Assembly (NCBI RefSeq): GCF_003014575.1
Contig: NZ_PYGF01000006.1
Coordinates: 124,001-188,000 of the forward strand
DNA length: 64,000 bases
Reading direction: 5' to 3'
Origin: Cecembia rubra
GTDB taxonomy: Bacteria > Bacteroidota > Bacteroidia > Cytophagales > Cyclobacteriaceae
Part shown: in pieces, positions 16,895 to 26,100 of the stretch
How the letters are laid out: each line of letters opens with the position of its first letter
Numbering within the stretch: the first letter of the stretch is position 1
Translations under genes and position numbers: made by a program
Notes under the pieces: generated by a model
What the model saw: the letters and a program-made list of their open reading frames with translations, nothing else
The model's database searches: none
Told to the model about the DNA's origin: nothing

Positions 16895-17614
16895 ATGATT
16901 GACATCAGAAATATTTTAGAATCGGAAGAAATTAACAATGGATCTTTGTTAGAGGAATTTTTTATAAAGGAAATTGATGGTGGCCTGAAAAGTAAATCCC
17001 CCTACAAAACAAAGTATTTTGAAGATGAAATCGGGTTCAGTGAACTTATTCAAAGAGAGTTGAAATCCAGAAATAGTAAGTTTTCGAAAAGACTAGTTGA
17101 GGCTGTTGAGTTTGACTTAAACCTAATGATTGAGGACCATAAAAAACTGTATAAAGGAAGGAATACGGATTTACTTGAATTGGCAGATAGGTTTAAAAAT
17201 TGGTTGATGGGATCATCAAATCAATTTAATTTTCAAAAGGAACCAACTGAAAAAAGAACACTTGAAAATGTTCTCAAAGAACCTTCAAATAGTAATTTTA
17301 GAAAGATTGTTGAAATTCTATTGTTAAAGAATGCTGAAATTTCCTTAGATCATTTGAAACCTTTAATAGACGTTAAATTGAATTGGGTAGGAAATAAAGG
17401 AGCAGTTCAAGTTTTCGGGGAAATTTTGATTAATAAAAAAATAGTTATTGAGACTAAGAAATCAAAACTAGGAAGAATCCTTTCCAATACTTTCCATGGT
17501 GTTAAAGAAAAATGCATGGAACAGGGTAATGCTGAAAAATATGGGGCAAAGGAATATGAAGAGTATTTTTTGAATAGCCTTAAGGATCTATCAGGCCCAA
17601 ACCAACTTAAGTAA
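16895..17614 (+). CDS. hypothetical protein next to integrase, 239 aa
   Basis: I do not recognise this protein. It starts five bases after the integrase stop and is probably cotranscribed with it. It is hydrophilic with no signal peptide. The C-terminal 90 residues (ISLDHLKPLIDVKLNWVGNK and FGEILINKKIVIETKKSKLG) look like a small alpha-beta domain, possibly a winged helix; this is inference only. Similar accompanying genes after integrase are frequent in Bacteroidota mobile elements. A role in integration, excision or its control is plausible from position. Confidence 0.65.
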   Translation: MIDIRNILESEEINNGSLLEEFFIKEIDGGLKSKSPYKTKYFEDEIGFSELIQRELKSRNSKFSKRLVEAVEFDLNLMIEDHKKLYKGRNTDLLELADRFKNWLMGSSNQFNFQKEPTEKRTLENVLKEPSNSNFRKIVEILLLKNAEISLDHLKPLIDVKLNWVGNKGAVQVFGEILINKKIVIETKKSKLGRILSNTFHGVKEKCMEQGNAEKYGAKEYEEYFLNSLKDLSGPNQLK

Positions 17615-17653
17615 TGATTTGATTTACTTTTTTCCCCTTTTTATGACTTTTTT

Positions 17654-17684
17654 TTAGGAATCCTAAAATCCTAAATCCTCCTAA
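17654..17684 (+). promoter_or_regulatory. TCCTAA repeat cluster, candidate operator of the excisionase-like gene
   Basis: TTAGGA-A-TCCTAA (17654-17666) is a palindrome with a one-base centre; further TCCTAA words follow at 17669-17674 and 17679-17684. The cluster lies 43-73 bases upstream of the HTH gene at 17727, where a regulator or the HTH protein itself could bind. Confidence 0.45.
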
Positions 17685-17726
17685 AGTTCCATTTATAATC
17701 TTTGATCCATCAACAAATCAAAAATT

Positions 17727-18002
17727 ATGGAACAAATAATTTTATCCCCTATACCACTAAATGAGCTTAAGATGGCAATTAGGGAAATAACTGAGGAGGC
17801 TTTATTGAATATCCAGAACAGACCTCAAAAAGCAAAGTCCCAGATTGTTGATGGGGACTATCTCCAAAAAAAGTTTGGGGTGACAAGGCAAACTTTAGGA
17901 AGGTGGCGAAAACAAAATAAAATACCTTTTATCAAGCAAGGCGGCATAATAAGATATGATCTTGATAAGGTAATTGAATCATTGGAGAAAAAGAAGCGGT
18001 AA
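17727..18002 (+). CDS. excisionase-like helix-turn-helix DNA-binding protein
   Basis: A 91-residue protein whose second half is a MerR/excisionase-type winged HTH (HTH_17-like): DYLQKKFGVTRQTLGRWRKQNKIPFIKQGGIIRYDLDKVIES, where the wing ends in the typical I-R-Y-D motif. The first 40 residues form a helix (LNELKMAIREITEEALL) probably used for dimerisation. In integrative elements such proteins serve as recombination directionality factors or regulators. It lies downstream of the integrase operon after a TCCTAA repeat cluster. The exact role, excision or transcription control, is not decided by sequence. Confidence 0.8.
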   Translation: MEQIILSPIPLNELKMAIREITEEALLNIQNRPQKAKSQIVDGDYLQKKFGVTRQTLGRWRKQNKIPFIKQGGIIRYDLDKVIESLEKKKR

Positions 18003-18068
18003 CAACAACAGGAAAAATCCCGGTCTTAACAACACTGAAAAATATGTGTTACCAAAATTTTATTGAAA

Positions 18069-18398
18069 ATGAATCAAAAAAGAAAGGCCCTAACCGTGGA
18101 GGAGGAAAGGGCCGAAATAACTAGAGGGCAACAGCTACAAAGAAACAAATTTATTGCTCAAAAAAGAAGGGTTTTTGAATCTTTTCTTGAACGTCCTAAG
18201 ACAATGCTGGAAGTGGAGGCTGAAACAGGTATTATGCGATCAAATATCTGTTATTATGTGAGGGATTTTTTGCTGGAAGATAAAATAAAAAGAGTAATAA
18301 CCGGAATTTGTTCGATCACATTCATGAGGGCAGGACGGTACACTACTGACCGGAGCCAATGGAATTACCCAACCGGAAAAGGGGGTTCACATGAATAG
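18069..18398 (+). CDS. small putative winged-helix protein, 109 aa
   Basis: A basic protein with a probable winged-helix core: FLERPKTMLEVEAETGIM is followed by RSNICYYVRDFLLEDKI, the pattern of a helix-turn-helix that recognises DNA and then a short wing ending with tyrosine and arginine. ATG at 18069 is preferred; TTG at 18063 is possible. It overlaps the next gene by eight bases (18391-18398) and starts a run of coupled genes up to the putative replication protein. Regulator or replication accessory factor; not certain. Confidence 0.65.
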   Translation: MNQKRKALTVEEERAEITRGQQLQRNKFIAQKRRVFESFLERPKTMLEVEAETGIMRSNICYYVRDFLLEDKIKRVITGICSITFMRAGRYTTDRSQWNYPTGKGGSHE

Positions 18399-18708
18399 TA
18401 ATGGCCCCTATATCGCCAAACTTGATGATTTCCCAATCGAAAAATCCATGTTTGATTCATGGTCCTCAGAGGATCTTATTTCAAGATACCAGGGTAATAA
18501 AAAGCTATTGGGTAAGCTGGTTGAAAATCTCAGCCTAAACAAAGAGCTGCAGAAAGAATATTGGCAAAATGGCTGGATACAAACTTATACCATTGAGAAC
18601 AGGATTATCCTAAATGTCCTGGGATCACGGCTGGAAAATATTCAGCTGGAATCCCTCCTGGAAAAAAATGTAGCTGGAAGAAAGGAGGTGAGAAATGGAC
18701 ATCTATAG
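18391..18708 (+). CDS. hypothetical protein, 105 aa
   Basis: No family is recognised. It is a soluble, helical protein with a leucine-rich middle (NKKLLGKLVENLSLNKELQKEYW) and no export signal. It overlaps both the preceding gene (eight bases) and the following one (14 bases), so it is translated as part of the regulation/replication run. Confidence 0.6.
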   Translation: MNSNGPYIAKLDDFPIEKSMFDSWSSEDLISRYQGNKKLLGKLVENLSLNKELQKEYWQNGWIQTYTIENRIILNVLGSRLENIQLESLLEKNVAGRKEVRNGHL

Positions 18709-19504
18709 GCTTTCCCGTTCATTCTGGGATTTTGCATTTGAAAATCCGGATAAAATAAAACCTAATCATTGTGCCCTCTTCTTTTTTGCGATAGAGCATT
18801 GCAACCGTCTTGGATGGAAAGAAAAATTTGGGCTACCTACCACAATGGTTATGGAGGCAATTGGTATAAAAAGCTACAACACGTATATCAAGACATTCAA
18901 TGAACTTGTTGAAATAGGTCTTTTTGTTCTACACCAAAAATCCAAAAATCAATATTCAAGCAATATCATTGCTCTATCAAAATTTGACAAAGCAAATGAC
19001 AAAGCACTTGATAAAGCATTGATAAAGCACGGAACAAAGCAAAGAGAAAGCACGGAACAAAGCATTGATAGTATAGATATACAATATACCAATTTAAAAA
19101 TTAACAAAAGTACCATTGATGATTCACCTGATTTGATTGAAAAAAAAATTGATGAAGAAAGAGTGATCAAAGGTACAAAGCAGATAGCAGAATTCTTTTC
19201 CATATCTGAATTGAGGCAGCCAAAGCACTACATGACAATAGGAAACTTTGTCCGGCACCATGCCCTAAAAGGAAATCTTGATCACCTGGCAGAGCAGTTC
19301 ACTGCTTACCAGATGATAAAAAGCAAAGATCCGAAATTCAAACACAAATGGTATAACTGGATAGGAAGTCCGGAAAAAAGCTATGAAGACGGACAGTGGA
19401 ACATTGTTGACTGGGTGGAAGAAATGGAGAGGCAAAAGGAACCGGTTGATAAAAAAACAATAAATGCAATGAAAAGAACCTATGAGCTTCTAAACGAGAA
19501 ATAA
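18695..19504 (+). CDS. putative phage-type replication initiation protein, 269 aa
   Basis: The N-terminal 90 residues (FWDFAFENPDKIKPNHCALF; MEAIGIKSYNTYIKTFNELVEIG) form a winged-helix domain like that of replication initiators of Bacteroidota phages and elements. A low-complexity charged linker follows (KANDKALDKALIKHGTKQRE, about residues 93-112, and a Ser/Thr/Asp part), and the C-terminal part (IGNFVRHHALKGNLDHLAEQ; HKWYNWIGSPEKSYEDGQW) resembles a DnaD/primosome-like domain. It probably loads the host replicative helicase onto element DNA; this is an inference from architecture. It is the last of three overlapping genes. No helicase or primase is encoded beside it. Confidence 0.6.
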   Translation: MDIYRLSRSFWDFAFENPDKIKPNHCALFFFAIEHCNRLGWKEKFGLPTTMVMEAIGIKSYNTYIKTFNELVEIGLFVLHQKSKNQYSSNIIALSKFDKANDKALDKALIKHGTKQRESTEQSIDSIDIQYTNLKINKSTIDDSPDLIEKKIDEERVIKGTKQIAEFFSISELRQPKHYMTIGNFVRHHALKGNLDHLAEQFTAYQMIKSKDPKFKHKWYNWIGSPEKSYEDGQWNIVDWVEEMERQKEPVDKKTINAMKRTYELLNEK

Positions 19505-19530
19505 ATACTTACAACCAAAAACTAAAAATC

Positions 19531-19785
19531 ATGGAAAAACTAAACATCTTCCAAAATTTGGAGAAAACGCAAAAGGCCATAGTCCTTAAAAGATTAAAAG
19601 AGATGAATGACGACTTGGGACAGAAAATCAGTAAGATACCAAAGGAGTTGATTCCTGATCTTATAACCGAGTTGGAAACTGACCTTACAGCAGGGGGCAA
19701 GGAAAGCCCGCAAAACCAAAAACCTGAATACACGGAAGACGAGAATTCTACATTAAATGAGGCCGTAAAATCAATATTCAGATAA
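19531..19785 (+). CDS. hypothetical protein, 84 aa
   Basis: Small soluble protein of unknown function. The first 50 residues are helical (FQNLEKTQKAIVLKRLKEM), followed by a disordered Gly/Ser/Gln/Pro/Glu linker and a short C-terminal helix. It begins 26 bases after the putative replication gene and ends two bases before the next start, consistent with one operon. Confidence 0.55.
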   Translation: MEKLNIFQNLEKTQKAIVLKRLKEMNDDLGQKISKIPKELIPDLITELETDLTAGGKESPQNQKPEYTEDENSTLNEAVKSIFR

Positions 19786-19787
19786 TC

Positions 19788-20414
19788 ATGGAAGCTATTT
19801 TACTAGAATACAAGGAAAAAGAGCATGCCCAGTTCAATGAGCATGCCACTAGGCTAACTAAAAAAATAAATTCATTCCTGGAATCATGGGAGACCGTTAA
19901 CAGTGAATTAAAAATTGACATAGCTTACCCGGATCTTGTCAAAGGTATCATTGAAGTTGGACCGGCCTTGTTTGAAAGGCTTGAAGTTGATTACCTTAAA
20001 GACAAGGATACGCCACTGATCAAGCACTACCAGGAATTTTATTATTCAAAAATCAACCTCCTTACTGACCTTTGCCGAAAGATAACTGAGGGCACAATTG
20101 GTATGGGTAATTACCCCAAGGAATTACAGGACGTTGCCCAATGGCCCTGGGAAGCAGACAGGCTAAAACCCCATGAAGCTTGGTTTTCTTCCCTCAGAGA
20201 ACACTTTGAGCTAGTTGCCAGCACCAAAGAGCAGCAGGAACTTGTTGACCTCTATTTGGCACTTAAAAATGCGTATAATGCCCTACATGAATTTTCTGAT
20301 TCGAAAGGGTTGGGGCTATCACATGACATCAGAGGGATGTATAATTTCCATCATGAGGGACTTCAATTCAGAATAAGCGAGAATTTTGACCTCTTGCCCC
20401 TCCACAGGTTGTAG
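19788..20414 (+). CDS. hypothetical protein, 208 aa
   Basis: Unrecognised, soluble, mainly helical protein with many aromatic residues and two histidine-containing segments (LSHDIRGMYNFHHEGLQF). It starts directly after the 84-residue gene. A hairpin at 20426-20451 follows it and probably ends this transcript. No motif justifies a function. Confidence 0.6.
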   Translation: MEAILLEYKEKEHAQFNEHATRLTKKINSFLESWETVNSELKIDIAYPDLVKGIIEVGPALFERLEVDYLKDKDTPLIKHYQEFYYSKINLLTDLCRKITEGTIGMGNYPKELQDVAQWPWEADRLKPHEAWFSSLREHFELVASTKEQQELVDLYLALKNAYNALHEFSDSKGLGLSHDIRGMYNFHHEGLQFRISENFDLLPLHRL

Positions 20415-20425
20415 AATGGTTTGGC

Positions 20426-20451
20426 AGGGCCCCATCATTAATTGGGGCCTT
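20426..20451 (+). terminator. hairpin terminator after the replication/unknown gene run
   Basis: AGGGCCCCA (20426-20434) pairs with TGGGGCCTT (20443-20451), including one G-T pair, with an 8-base loop and TTGTT after it. It separates the 17.7-20.4 kb gene run from the gene at 20489. Confidence 0.6.
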
Positions 20452-20488
20452 TGTTACACCAATCTTTAAAGATTTAGGTTTCAATTTT

Positions 20489-21106
20489 ATGGCCAGAACC
20501 CCAACTTATCCCGATATAGCAGAGGATCTTCCTTACATTTCCATCAAGGATTTAAAGGATCAAGGACTTTTTAATTTGGGTATTAATTCTTTGGGAGTTT
20601 TCAGGCTTTGTATTGATGGAATGCCCCGTGGAGGCACTATAGAGGCTTTTGTTGGCTTAAAGGATATCAAATACATTTCCCTTTCTTGGTACTCAGAAGA
20701 CAAATACTTTACTGCGTCCACAAAAATAACAAGTATAAAATCTAATCTTGGAGCAGGAGAAATTTACTATTTCCTATGCCCAAAAACATCAAAAAGGTGC
20801 CTAAAACTTTACTTTTTGGGTAATGTTTTGGCATCAAGACGCTACTTTAACCTCTATTATCGCGATCAAATCCTTTCAAAACCAAACTACGGCATTATCC
20901 AGTTATGCAAGGCCTTCCAGGAATTTGATGAACTTAAAAATAAATATTGGTCACTGAGGACGAAATCCTATAAAGGGGTTCCCACTAGGCAGGCCATCAG
21001 GTTAAGGGTAAAAATGGAGAATAAAAGAAGGATTATCCAGGCTATACAGAAAGTGACTGAAAAGGATTATCAGAAAGAAATTCAAAGGATCAAAAAAGGA
21101 ATTTAA
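20489..21106 (+). CDS. hypothetical protein, 205 aa
   Basis: No family is assigned. The centre reads YFLCPKTSKRCLKLYFLGNV followed by SRRYFNLYYRDQ, which resembles the C-P-x-C-G-R-R-x-R-K-L-Y zinc-ribbon proteins of phages and plasmids, but with most zinc cysteines missing; that link is inference. The C-terminus is strongly basic (RLRVKMENKRRIIQAIQKV; EIQRIKKGI), suggesting nucleic-acid contact. It is separated from neighbours by a terminator upstream and a spacer with inverted TTGCACCA-type sites downstream. Confidence 0.6.
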   Translation: MARTPTYPDIAEDLPYISIKDLKDQGLFNLGINSLGVFRLCIDGMPRGGTIEAFVGLKDIKYISLSWYSEDKYFTASTKITSIKSNLGAGEIYYFLCPKTSKRCLKLYFLGNVLASRRYFNLYYRDQILSKPNYGIIQLCKAFQEFDELKNKYWSLRTKSYKGVPTRQAIRLRVKMENKRRIIQAIQKVTEKDYQKEIQRIKKGI

Positions 21107-21211
21107 AACCGGACTTTTCTGACCTCTATAAAAGGGTTCAAATCCAATCACATCTAATGCATAACATCAAAATCAACCATTGAAGGCCTATAAATAGGGA
21201 TAATTGCTAAA

Positions 21212-21235
21212 GGTGGTGCAATTAGTGGTGTAGTT
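21212..21235 (-). repeat. internal pair of TTGCACCA-type 12-bp repeats
   Basis: On the minus strand, AACTACACCACT (21235-21224) and AATTGCACCACC (21223-21212) are adjacent at 12-bp spacing. They share the core of the terminal repeats but in the opposite orientation. They lie 36 bases before the ParB-like gene, suggesting a regulatory use or an additional integrase/accessory site. Confidence 0.55.
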
Positions 21236-21270
21236 AAACAGTAAAAAACTTAAAATATTTGGAAGTTGGT

Positions 21271-21771
21271 ATGTTTAAACTTGATAATGGAATTCAGATT
21301 CCCGGTGAGATTGATTCTAAAGATAGCTTTGTGAATTTTGTCTTAAATCAATGTCAAGAAAGGAAAACGGTTTTAATGGAAAAAATGAAGCTGAAAAATC
21401 CAGGTTCATTCATTTCCAAAGAAGAGCTTTTTGAATATGTCCAGGCCCTAAAAGATTTTCAGGACTTTGATTTGGTAACAACAAAATTTTTGATCTCCTT
21501 ATTCAAATGCCCAGAAGATTACAAAATCCAATTGATTGAGGCCAATAAAATAAAACCAAGATCCATATCAAGCGGTGATAAAGTAGAGGCATTCAAGAAA
21601 ATGATTTATGAAAGTGATTTTATACCCCCGGTCTTTGTTACAAATTCATTTGATCTAGTGGATGGGCATCATAGGCTATTAGCTGCAATTGAATTGGGAT
21701 ATGATTTAATACCCTCATTTGTTTTAAGCGGAGCATGTAATTCAAACTTTGGTAATCAGGTGGTTTTATAA
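21271..21771 (+). CDS. ParB/sulfiredoxin-fold protein, 166 aa
   Basis: The C-terminal part contains IPPVFVTNSFDLVDGHHRLL followed by AAIELGYDLIPSFVL, the D-G-x-H-R-x-x-A motif of the ParB N-terminal/sulfiredoxin-like nuclease superfamily that binds CTP in ParB proteins. Residues about 60-110 include a polar helix region and KIKPRSISSGDKVEAFKKMI. No ParB-type HTH follows, so plasmid partition in the classical sense is unlikely; a nuclease, kinase-like or ligand-binding role is possible. ATG 21271 is chosen over TTG 21259. It is preceded by the internal 12-bp repeats and followed by an AT-rich spacer with a tandem repeat. Confidence 0.7.
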   Translation: MFKLDNGIQIPGEIDSKDSFVNFVLNQCQERKTVLMEKMKLKNPGSFISKEELFEYVQALKDFQDFDLVTTKFLISLFKCPEDYKIQLIEANKIKPRSISSGDKVEAFKKMIYESDFIPPVFVTNSFDLVDGHHRLLAAIELGYDLIPSFVLSGACNSNFGNQVVL

Positions 21772-21788
21772 AAAAGTGTAAATAATTC

Positions 21789-21816
21789 ACTTACATATCA
21801 ATACTTACATGTCAAT
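21789..21816 (+). repeat. 14-bp tandem repeat in an AT-rich spacer
   Basis: ACTTACATATCAAT and ACTTACATGTCAAT are adjacent and differ at one base. The surrounding 128-bp spacer (21772-21899) is extremely AT-rich with A- and T-runs and further TACAT words. It could hold a promoter operator or an origin-like region for the small genes at 21900 onwards. Confidence 0.5.
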
Positions 21817-21899
21817 ATAATACATACATAAAATTTTGTTATTTTAAAAAAAATAAAATAATATTTGTTTTTTTAATTTTTTCTTTTTTATTTTCAGTT

Positions 21900-22169
21900 A
21901 TGGAAGCAAACAAAGAATTGATTTTTGAAATAGCATACTTTCTGAAAAGTTATTCAGCATTTGAAATGTCTGTTTGTGTGAATCATGCAAAAAAGTTACT
22001 TGAAGAGCTTACTTGTATGACAGATCAAGAAAAAGAAATTAAGATTTCAGAAATCAAGAATTCAATAGGGCAATTCAAGCTATCTCTTAGTTTGACAGGT
22101 TCGCACAAAATTTCAGCCTTTCACTTACAATCATTAACAATTGGAAAAATCAAATTAATGCCTACATGA
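21900..22169 (+). CDS. hypothetical protein, 89 aa
   Basis: Unrecognised small soluble protein with a helical N-terminal half (ELIFEIAYFLKSYSAFEMSV) and a polar remainder. Its stop overlaps the next start by four bases (ATGA at 22166-22169), so the two are coupled. It begins right after the AT-rich spacer with the 14-bp tandem repeat. Confidence 0.55.
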   Translation: MEANKELIFEIAYFLKSYSAFEMSVCVNHAKKLLEELTCMTDQEKEIKISEIKNSIGQFKLSLSLTGSHKISAFHLQSLTIGKIKLMPT

Positions 22170-22390
22170 AAGAAATAAAGATTGAACACAAAATTTTAAT
22201 TCATGATGAATTAAAAAAAGCCCTAGATGCAATAGGCAATATTGGTGAATTATGCGCTAAAGAAAAATACCATCATATTTTGCTTTCCACAACATCAATT
22301 TTAGGATTGATAAATAATGTTTCCCGATTAACAATGGGGAAGGATATTGATAAATCATTAATACCAAATCAAGATTTTACTAAAAACTAA
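22166..22390 (+). CDS. hypothetical protein, 74 aa
   Basis: Small protein of unknown function, helical, with a histidine-containing N-terminal segment (EHKILIHDELKKALDAIGNI). Translationally coupled to the gene before it and followed after 12 bases by another small gene. No motif or membrane segment. Confidence 0.5.
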   Translation: MKEIKIEHKILIHDELKKALDAIGNIGELCAKEKYHHILLSTTSILGLINNVSRLTMGKDIDKSLIPNQDFTKN

Positions 22391-22402
22391 AACTACAAAA
22401 CC

Positions 22403-22591
22403 ATGAAAAATTCAAAATCAACAGAACAATTATTGCAAGGTATCCACTTAATGGAAGAGGGCTTGAAAAAAGTTAGGACCGAGATTGGTAAACTTGATGA
22501 TCCTTGGTTGGATGATTATTCTGCTATTTTACAAAATAGACTTGAAGTACTGAAAACAGGAATTGAAGTTGAGGTAATTGAAGTTGATTAA
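22403..22591 (+). CDS. hypothetical protein, 62 aa
   Basis: Very small acidic protein, mostly one or two amphipathic helices (TEQLLQGIHLMEEGLKKVRT; YSAILQNRLEVLKTGIEVEV). It lies in the tight run 21900-22968 with a 12-base gap before it. Function unknown. Confidence 0.5.
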   Translation: MKNSKSTEQLLQGIHLMEEGLKKVRTEIGKLDDPWLDDYSAILQNRLEVLKTGIEVEVIEVD

Positions 22592-22605
22592 TTATGATTA
22601 TTGTT

Positions 22606-22968
22606 ATGAAAAGGAGGCTGGTTTTAATCTTTATGACCATTTTGGTGGGTTGTATAGAAACCAATCCTGAACCAAATCAAAGCAATATTTCAGATGTCAG
22701 TGTTGCTGGTTTTTCTGTTAAAAAACTTGGTGAAGAAGTTTCTTTATTTTTTGCAGTGGAAAGGATTCCAAAAAGGAATAAGTGGATTATGGTGTGGAAA
22801 ATAAACGGAACAATAGTCCATCAAGAGCCAATTCCAAAAAACAATGTAAGCATTGTTTTATTTCATCGCTATAAACCTTCAAGTACAGGACAATACCTTT
22901 ATGAGGGTTGTATTTCAAATGGTTCCTCTGAATTCTGTAATGGGGATAGTTTTTCAGTAATTGAATAA
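22606..22968 (+). CDS. small lipoprotein, 120 aa
   Basis: Starts with a lipoprotein signal, MKRRLVLIFMTILVGC, whose cysteine at residue 16 follows a proper lipobox, so the mature part should be membrane anchored outside the cytoplasm. The ATG at 22606 is preferred over 22594 because it starts the signal directly. The mature domain of about 100 residues has alternating strands (EVSLFFAVERIPKRNKWIMV) and two late cysteines (YEGCISNGSSEFCNGD) that could form a disulfide, consistent with a small immunoglobulin-like fold; this is inference. An envelope protein in an element may act in superinfection exclusion or surface change, but nothing proves this. Confidence 0.65.
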   Translation: MKRRLVLIFMTILVGCIETNPEPNQSNISDVSVAGFSVKKLGEEVSLFFAVERIPKRNKWIMVWKINGTIVHQEPIPKNNVSIVLFHRYKPSSTGQYLYEGCISNGSSEFCNGDSFSVIE

Positions 22969-23009
22969 AAACACTACTTTGAAGACTATTTAAATTAAAT
23001 GAATTCGCA

Positions 23010-23033
23010 AAAGCCCTTAACTGGGTTTTTTTT
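23010..23033 (+). terminator. weak hairpin terminator before the tape-measure gene
   Basis: AAGCCC and GGGTTT form a six-base stem (with a G-T pair) around TTAACT, followed by a run of T at about 23025-23033. It likely ends the small-gene/lipoprotein transcript. Confidence 0.55.
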
Positions 23034-23060
23034 ATTGACATTTATTCTAAGTGTCAATAA
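23032..23060. promoter_or_regulatory. 9-bp perfect inverted repeat upstream of the tape-measure gene
   Basis: TTATTGACA (23032-23040) and TGTCAATAA (23052-23060) enclose an 11-base centre, 82 bases before the tape-measure ATG at 23142. The two-fold symmetry and one-turn-and-a-bit half-site spacing suit a dimeric repressor. No T-run follows, so an operator is likelier than a terminator. Confidence 0.5.
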
Positions 23061-23141
23061 TCAAAAACCTTTTTCCTTAGATATATTAACCTTTTTTCAA
23101 AAATTGTTCACAGGAATATTTTTAACACAAAAGGAAAAACA

Positions 23142-26100
23142 ATGAGCGTAGAAGTCAATGACGGAGGATTGGGATGGGTAGCCAGGATAGATACATCCCA
23201 ACTGCAGAGAGATGCCCAGAAAGTTGCGGACATCATTGAAGATGCCGCAAAGAAAGGTGAAATCGGACAGCAGAAAGTAATCAAGAACCTTAGCACCAAT
23301 GCGAGGACAGTTGTCCAGGACGGAGCCGAAGCACTAAAAAGCCTCACACCTGAAATACAGAAACAGGTGGCAATCCTACAATCATTCCAGGTTGAACTTG
23401 GAAAAGTAAAGCTCACACAAAAGGAACTTCAAAGGGACCTTGACAGAGGAACAATTTCCCAAAAACAATACAACCAGGCAACCCAGGGATTATCCGTAAG
23501 ATATGCTGAAATAAACGAGAATATTAGAAAGTATTCTGACAGCCTTTCAAGGAACAGGGCTCTTATGGACACTTCCAACGGTTCCATTGATCAAAAAAGG
23601 ATCAAGCTACAGCAGATGGTAACCGCTTACAATGCGCTTTCCAGATCCGAAAGGGAAAATTCCGAAACCGGAAGAAGGCTTGCTAAAGAAATCCGTCAAC
23701 TTGACCGTGAAATCACCAAAGCTTCAAGAAGCCTTAAGGGAATGTCGGACAGTTCAGCCGTTCTTAACAGAATCCTTGCAGCCTCTGCAGGTCTATTCAC
23801 TTTGGCCAGTGCAAAAAGATTCATCACGGACATAGTAAGGGTAAGGGGTGAAATCGAACAGCTTGAAGTGGCCTTTGCAACGATCCTGAAATCAAAAGAA
23901 AAGGCAAATGTTCTTTTCAAGGAAATTGTTCAGGTGGCAACCACAACACCTTTTACCATTACAGAAGTAGCGGACGCCACAAAACAGCTTTTGGCCTATG
24001 GATTTGCAGCAGAGGAAGTAAGGGGCGAACTATTGAAAATAGGCAACGTGGCTTCCGGTACCGGTTCCACATTCCAGGAGGTTGCTTATGCATACGGAAC
24101 ACTCAAAACCCAGGGACGTGCTTTTGCAAGGGATATCAGGCAGTTTACCACCCGTGGTATTCCTATTGTGGCTGAATTGGCCAAACAGTTTGGAGTTACG
24201 GAAGAAAGAGTAAATGAACTTGTTTCAGCAGGTAAAGTAGGATTTCCAGAGGTTTCCAAGGCATTCGAAAGCATGACCAAGGAAGGAGGGGTATTTTTCA
24301 ACCTCATGGAAGAGCAGGCAAAAACTGTTTCCGGTGAAGTGGCAAGATTACAGGACAAACTTCAACTGATGCTCAACAGTATCGGGGAATCCAACGAAGG
24401 TATAATCAAAGCAGGTATTTCGGGCCTTGGTTCTTTGGTGGAAAACTATGAAACAATAGTTGAAATATTGGGAAGCCTGGTAGTACTCTATGGATCTTAT
24501 AAAGCTGCTTTATTGTTGACTTTTGCCGCTTCCAAGCTTGTGGCCACAGGCACAGCAGGTATGACAGCGGCCCAGGCCATCAACACAACAGCAACAGCAC
24601 TTGCGACAAGGGCAACAGCTCTTTGGGGAGCTGCCATGAACGCCCTTCCATTGGTTGCGCTTACTACTCTTATTGCAGCTCTTGTAGGAGCTGTTTATTC
24701 CTGGAACAGTGCCGTTGATTCTGCAACGGCTTCCCAAAGAAGGTTGAACGATATACAGAAAGACGGGGAGGCAGCAGCAGATAAGGAGAAAAACAAGATC
24801 AACGAACTTATTGCGGTCCTGAAATCCGAGGTTGCTACAATTGCCCAAAAGGAAGGTGCCATGAGAGGCCTACAGGGAATTTTGGGAGATTATATTGACG
24901 GTTATACCCAGGAAGAAATTGCAGCAGGAAAAGCCGAAAAAGCCATAATTGATTATACAGAAGCTCTCAAAAAATCCGTAGAGATCAAAGAGGCTTTTGA
25001 GGCTTACAATAAGCTTGGTGATCAGATCACCGATATTGAGAAAAAAGGTGTTGATGCACTCGATACCTATGAGCAGGTAGGTCAGAACCTGAAAAATGTT
25101 TTCCAGCTCAACGGAAGGTCCATTAGCCAGTATTTCAAAGAACTTTTCTTTGTTGATGACCAAACTTTGATTGACAGGAATATCCAGAGCCTTAAAGAGC
25201 AGAGAGAAGCATTAAAAGAGGCTTTTGATTTTACTGACATCCTGACAGGAAATGAATCCATAGGAACCATACAAAGGGAGTTTGATACTCTTATCGGAAA
25301 TGTAGAAGGGAATTTCAACAGGCTTATTGAGCTTGCCGAAAACAAAGCAGATCTTGAAAGGATCAAAAAAGGACTTACCGAATTTTTGGAAGAGCTGGCA
25401 CCCAATGATCCACAGATCGAAGGTTTGAAAAGGCAGATTTCCAAGGTCAATGACATCCTCAAATCCTACAGCCTTACCGAGGAAAACAAAACCTTGAAAG
25501 ATGCTTCAAGGGAAAGGAAAAAAATCCTTGAAGAGCTCAACAAAATGGAGGCAGAGACTTTTGTTAAAGGTTTTGACAAAAGGGAACAGGAAATCCAGAA
25601 AGTAAAGAAACAGTTTGAGGACCTTAGGGATGCAGCTAAACAGGCTGGACTTGGACAGGGTGTCATGGAAAGAATTGACAGGCTGGAAGAGCGTAGGACA
25701 GGGGACATCAGTTACAGAACCGAAACAGACCTTTTAAAACAGGAGCTTGAAAAAAGAAAGCAGCTTTATGAAGACCTTGAAGTGTATGCCAAGGATTTTG
25801 GAATACAGGCAGCAGAAGCAAGGTATTCAGCTGAGCTTGATGTAGCAAAAAGATACCTTGATCTTGTACAGGAGGAATATAACAAGCTTGTCCAGATCAA
25901 TCCTGAGGAAAGGACAGGTGTCCAGAATGAAAGGCTTGAATTCCTTCAAAAGGAGCTGGACAGTGAAAAAAGAATCCAGCAGAAAAAGTATGATGAATTT
26001 CTTAAGACTGTCCAGGACTATGAGACACAAAGAAGCCAGATTACAGAAAAGTACCAACTGGAAAGACAGAAATTGTTGGAAAACGGTGACAACCAGTATC

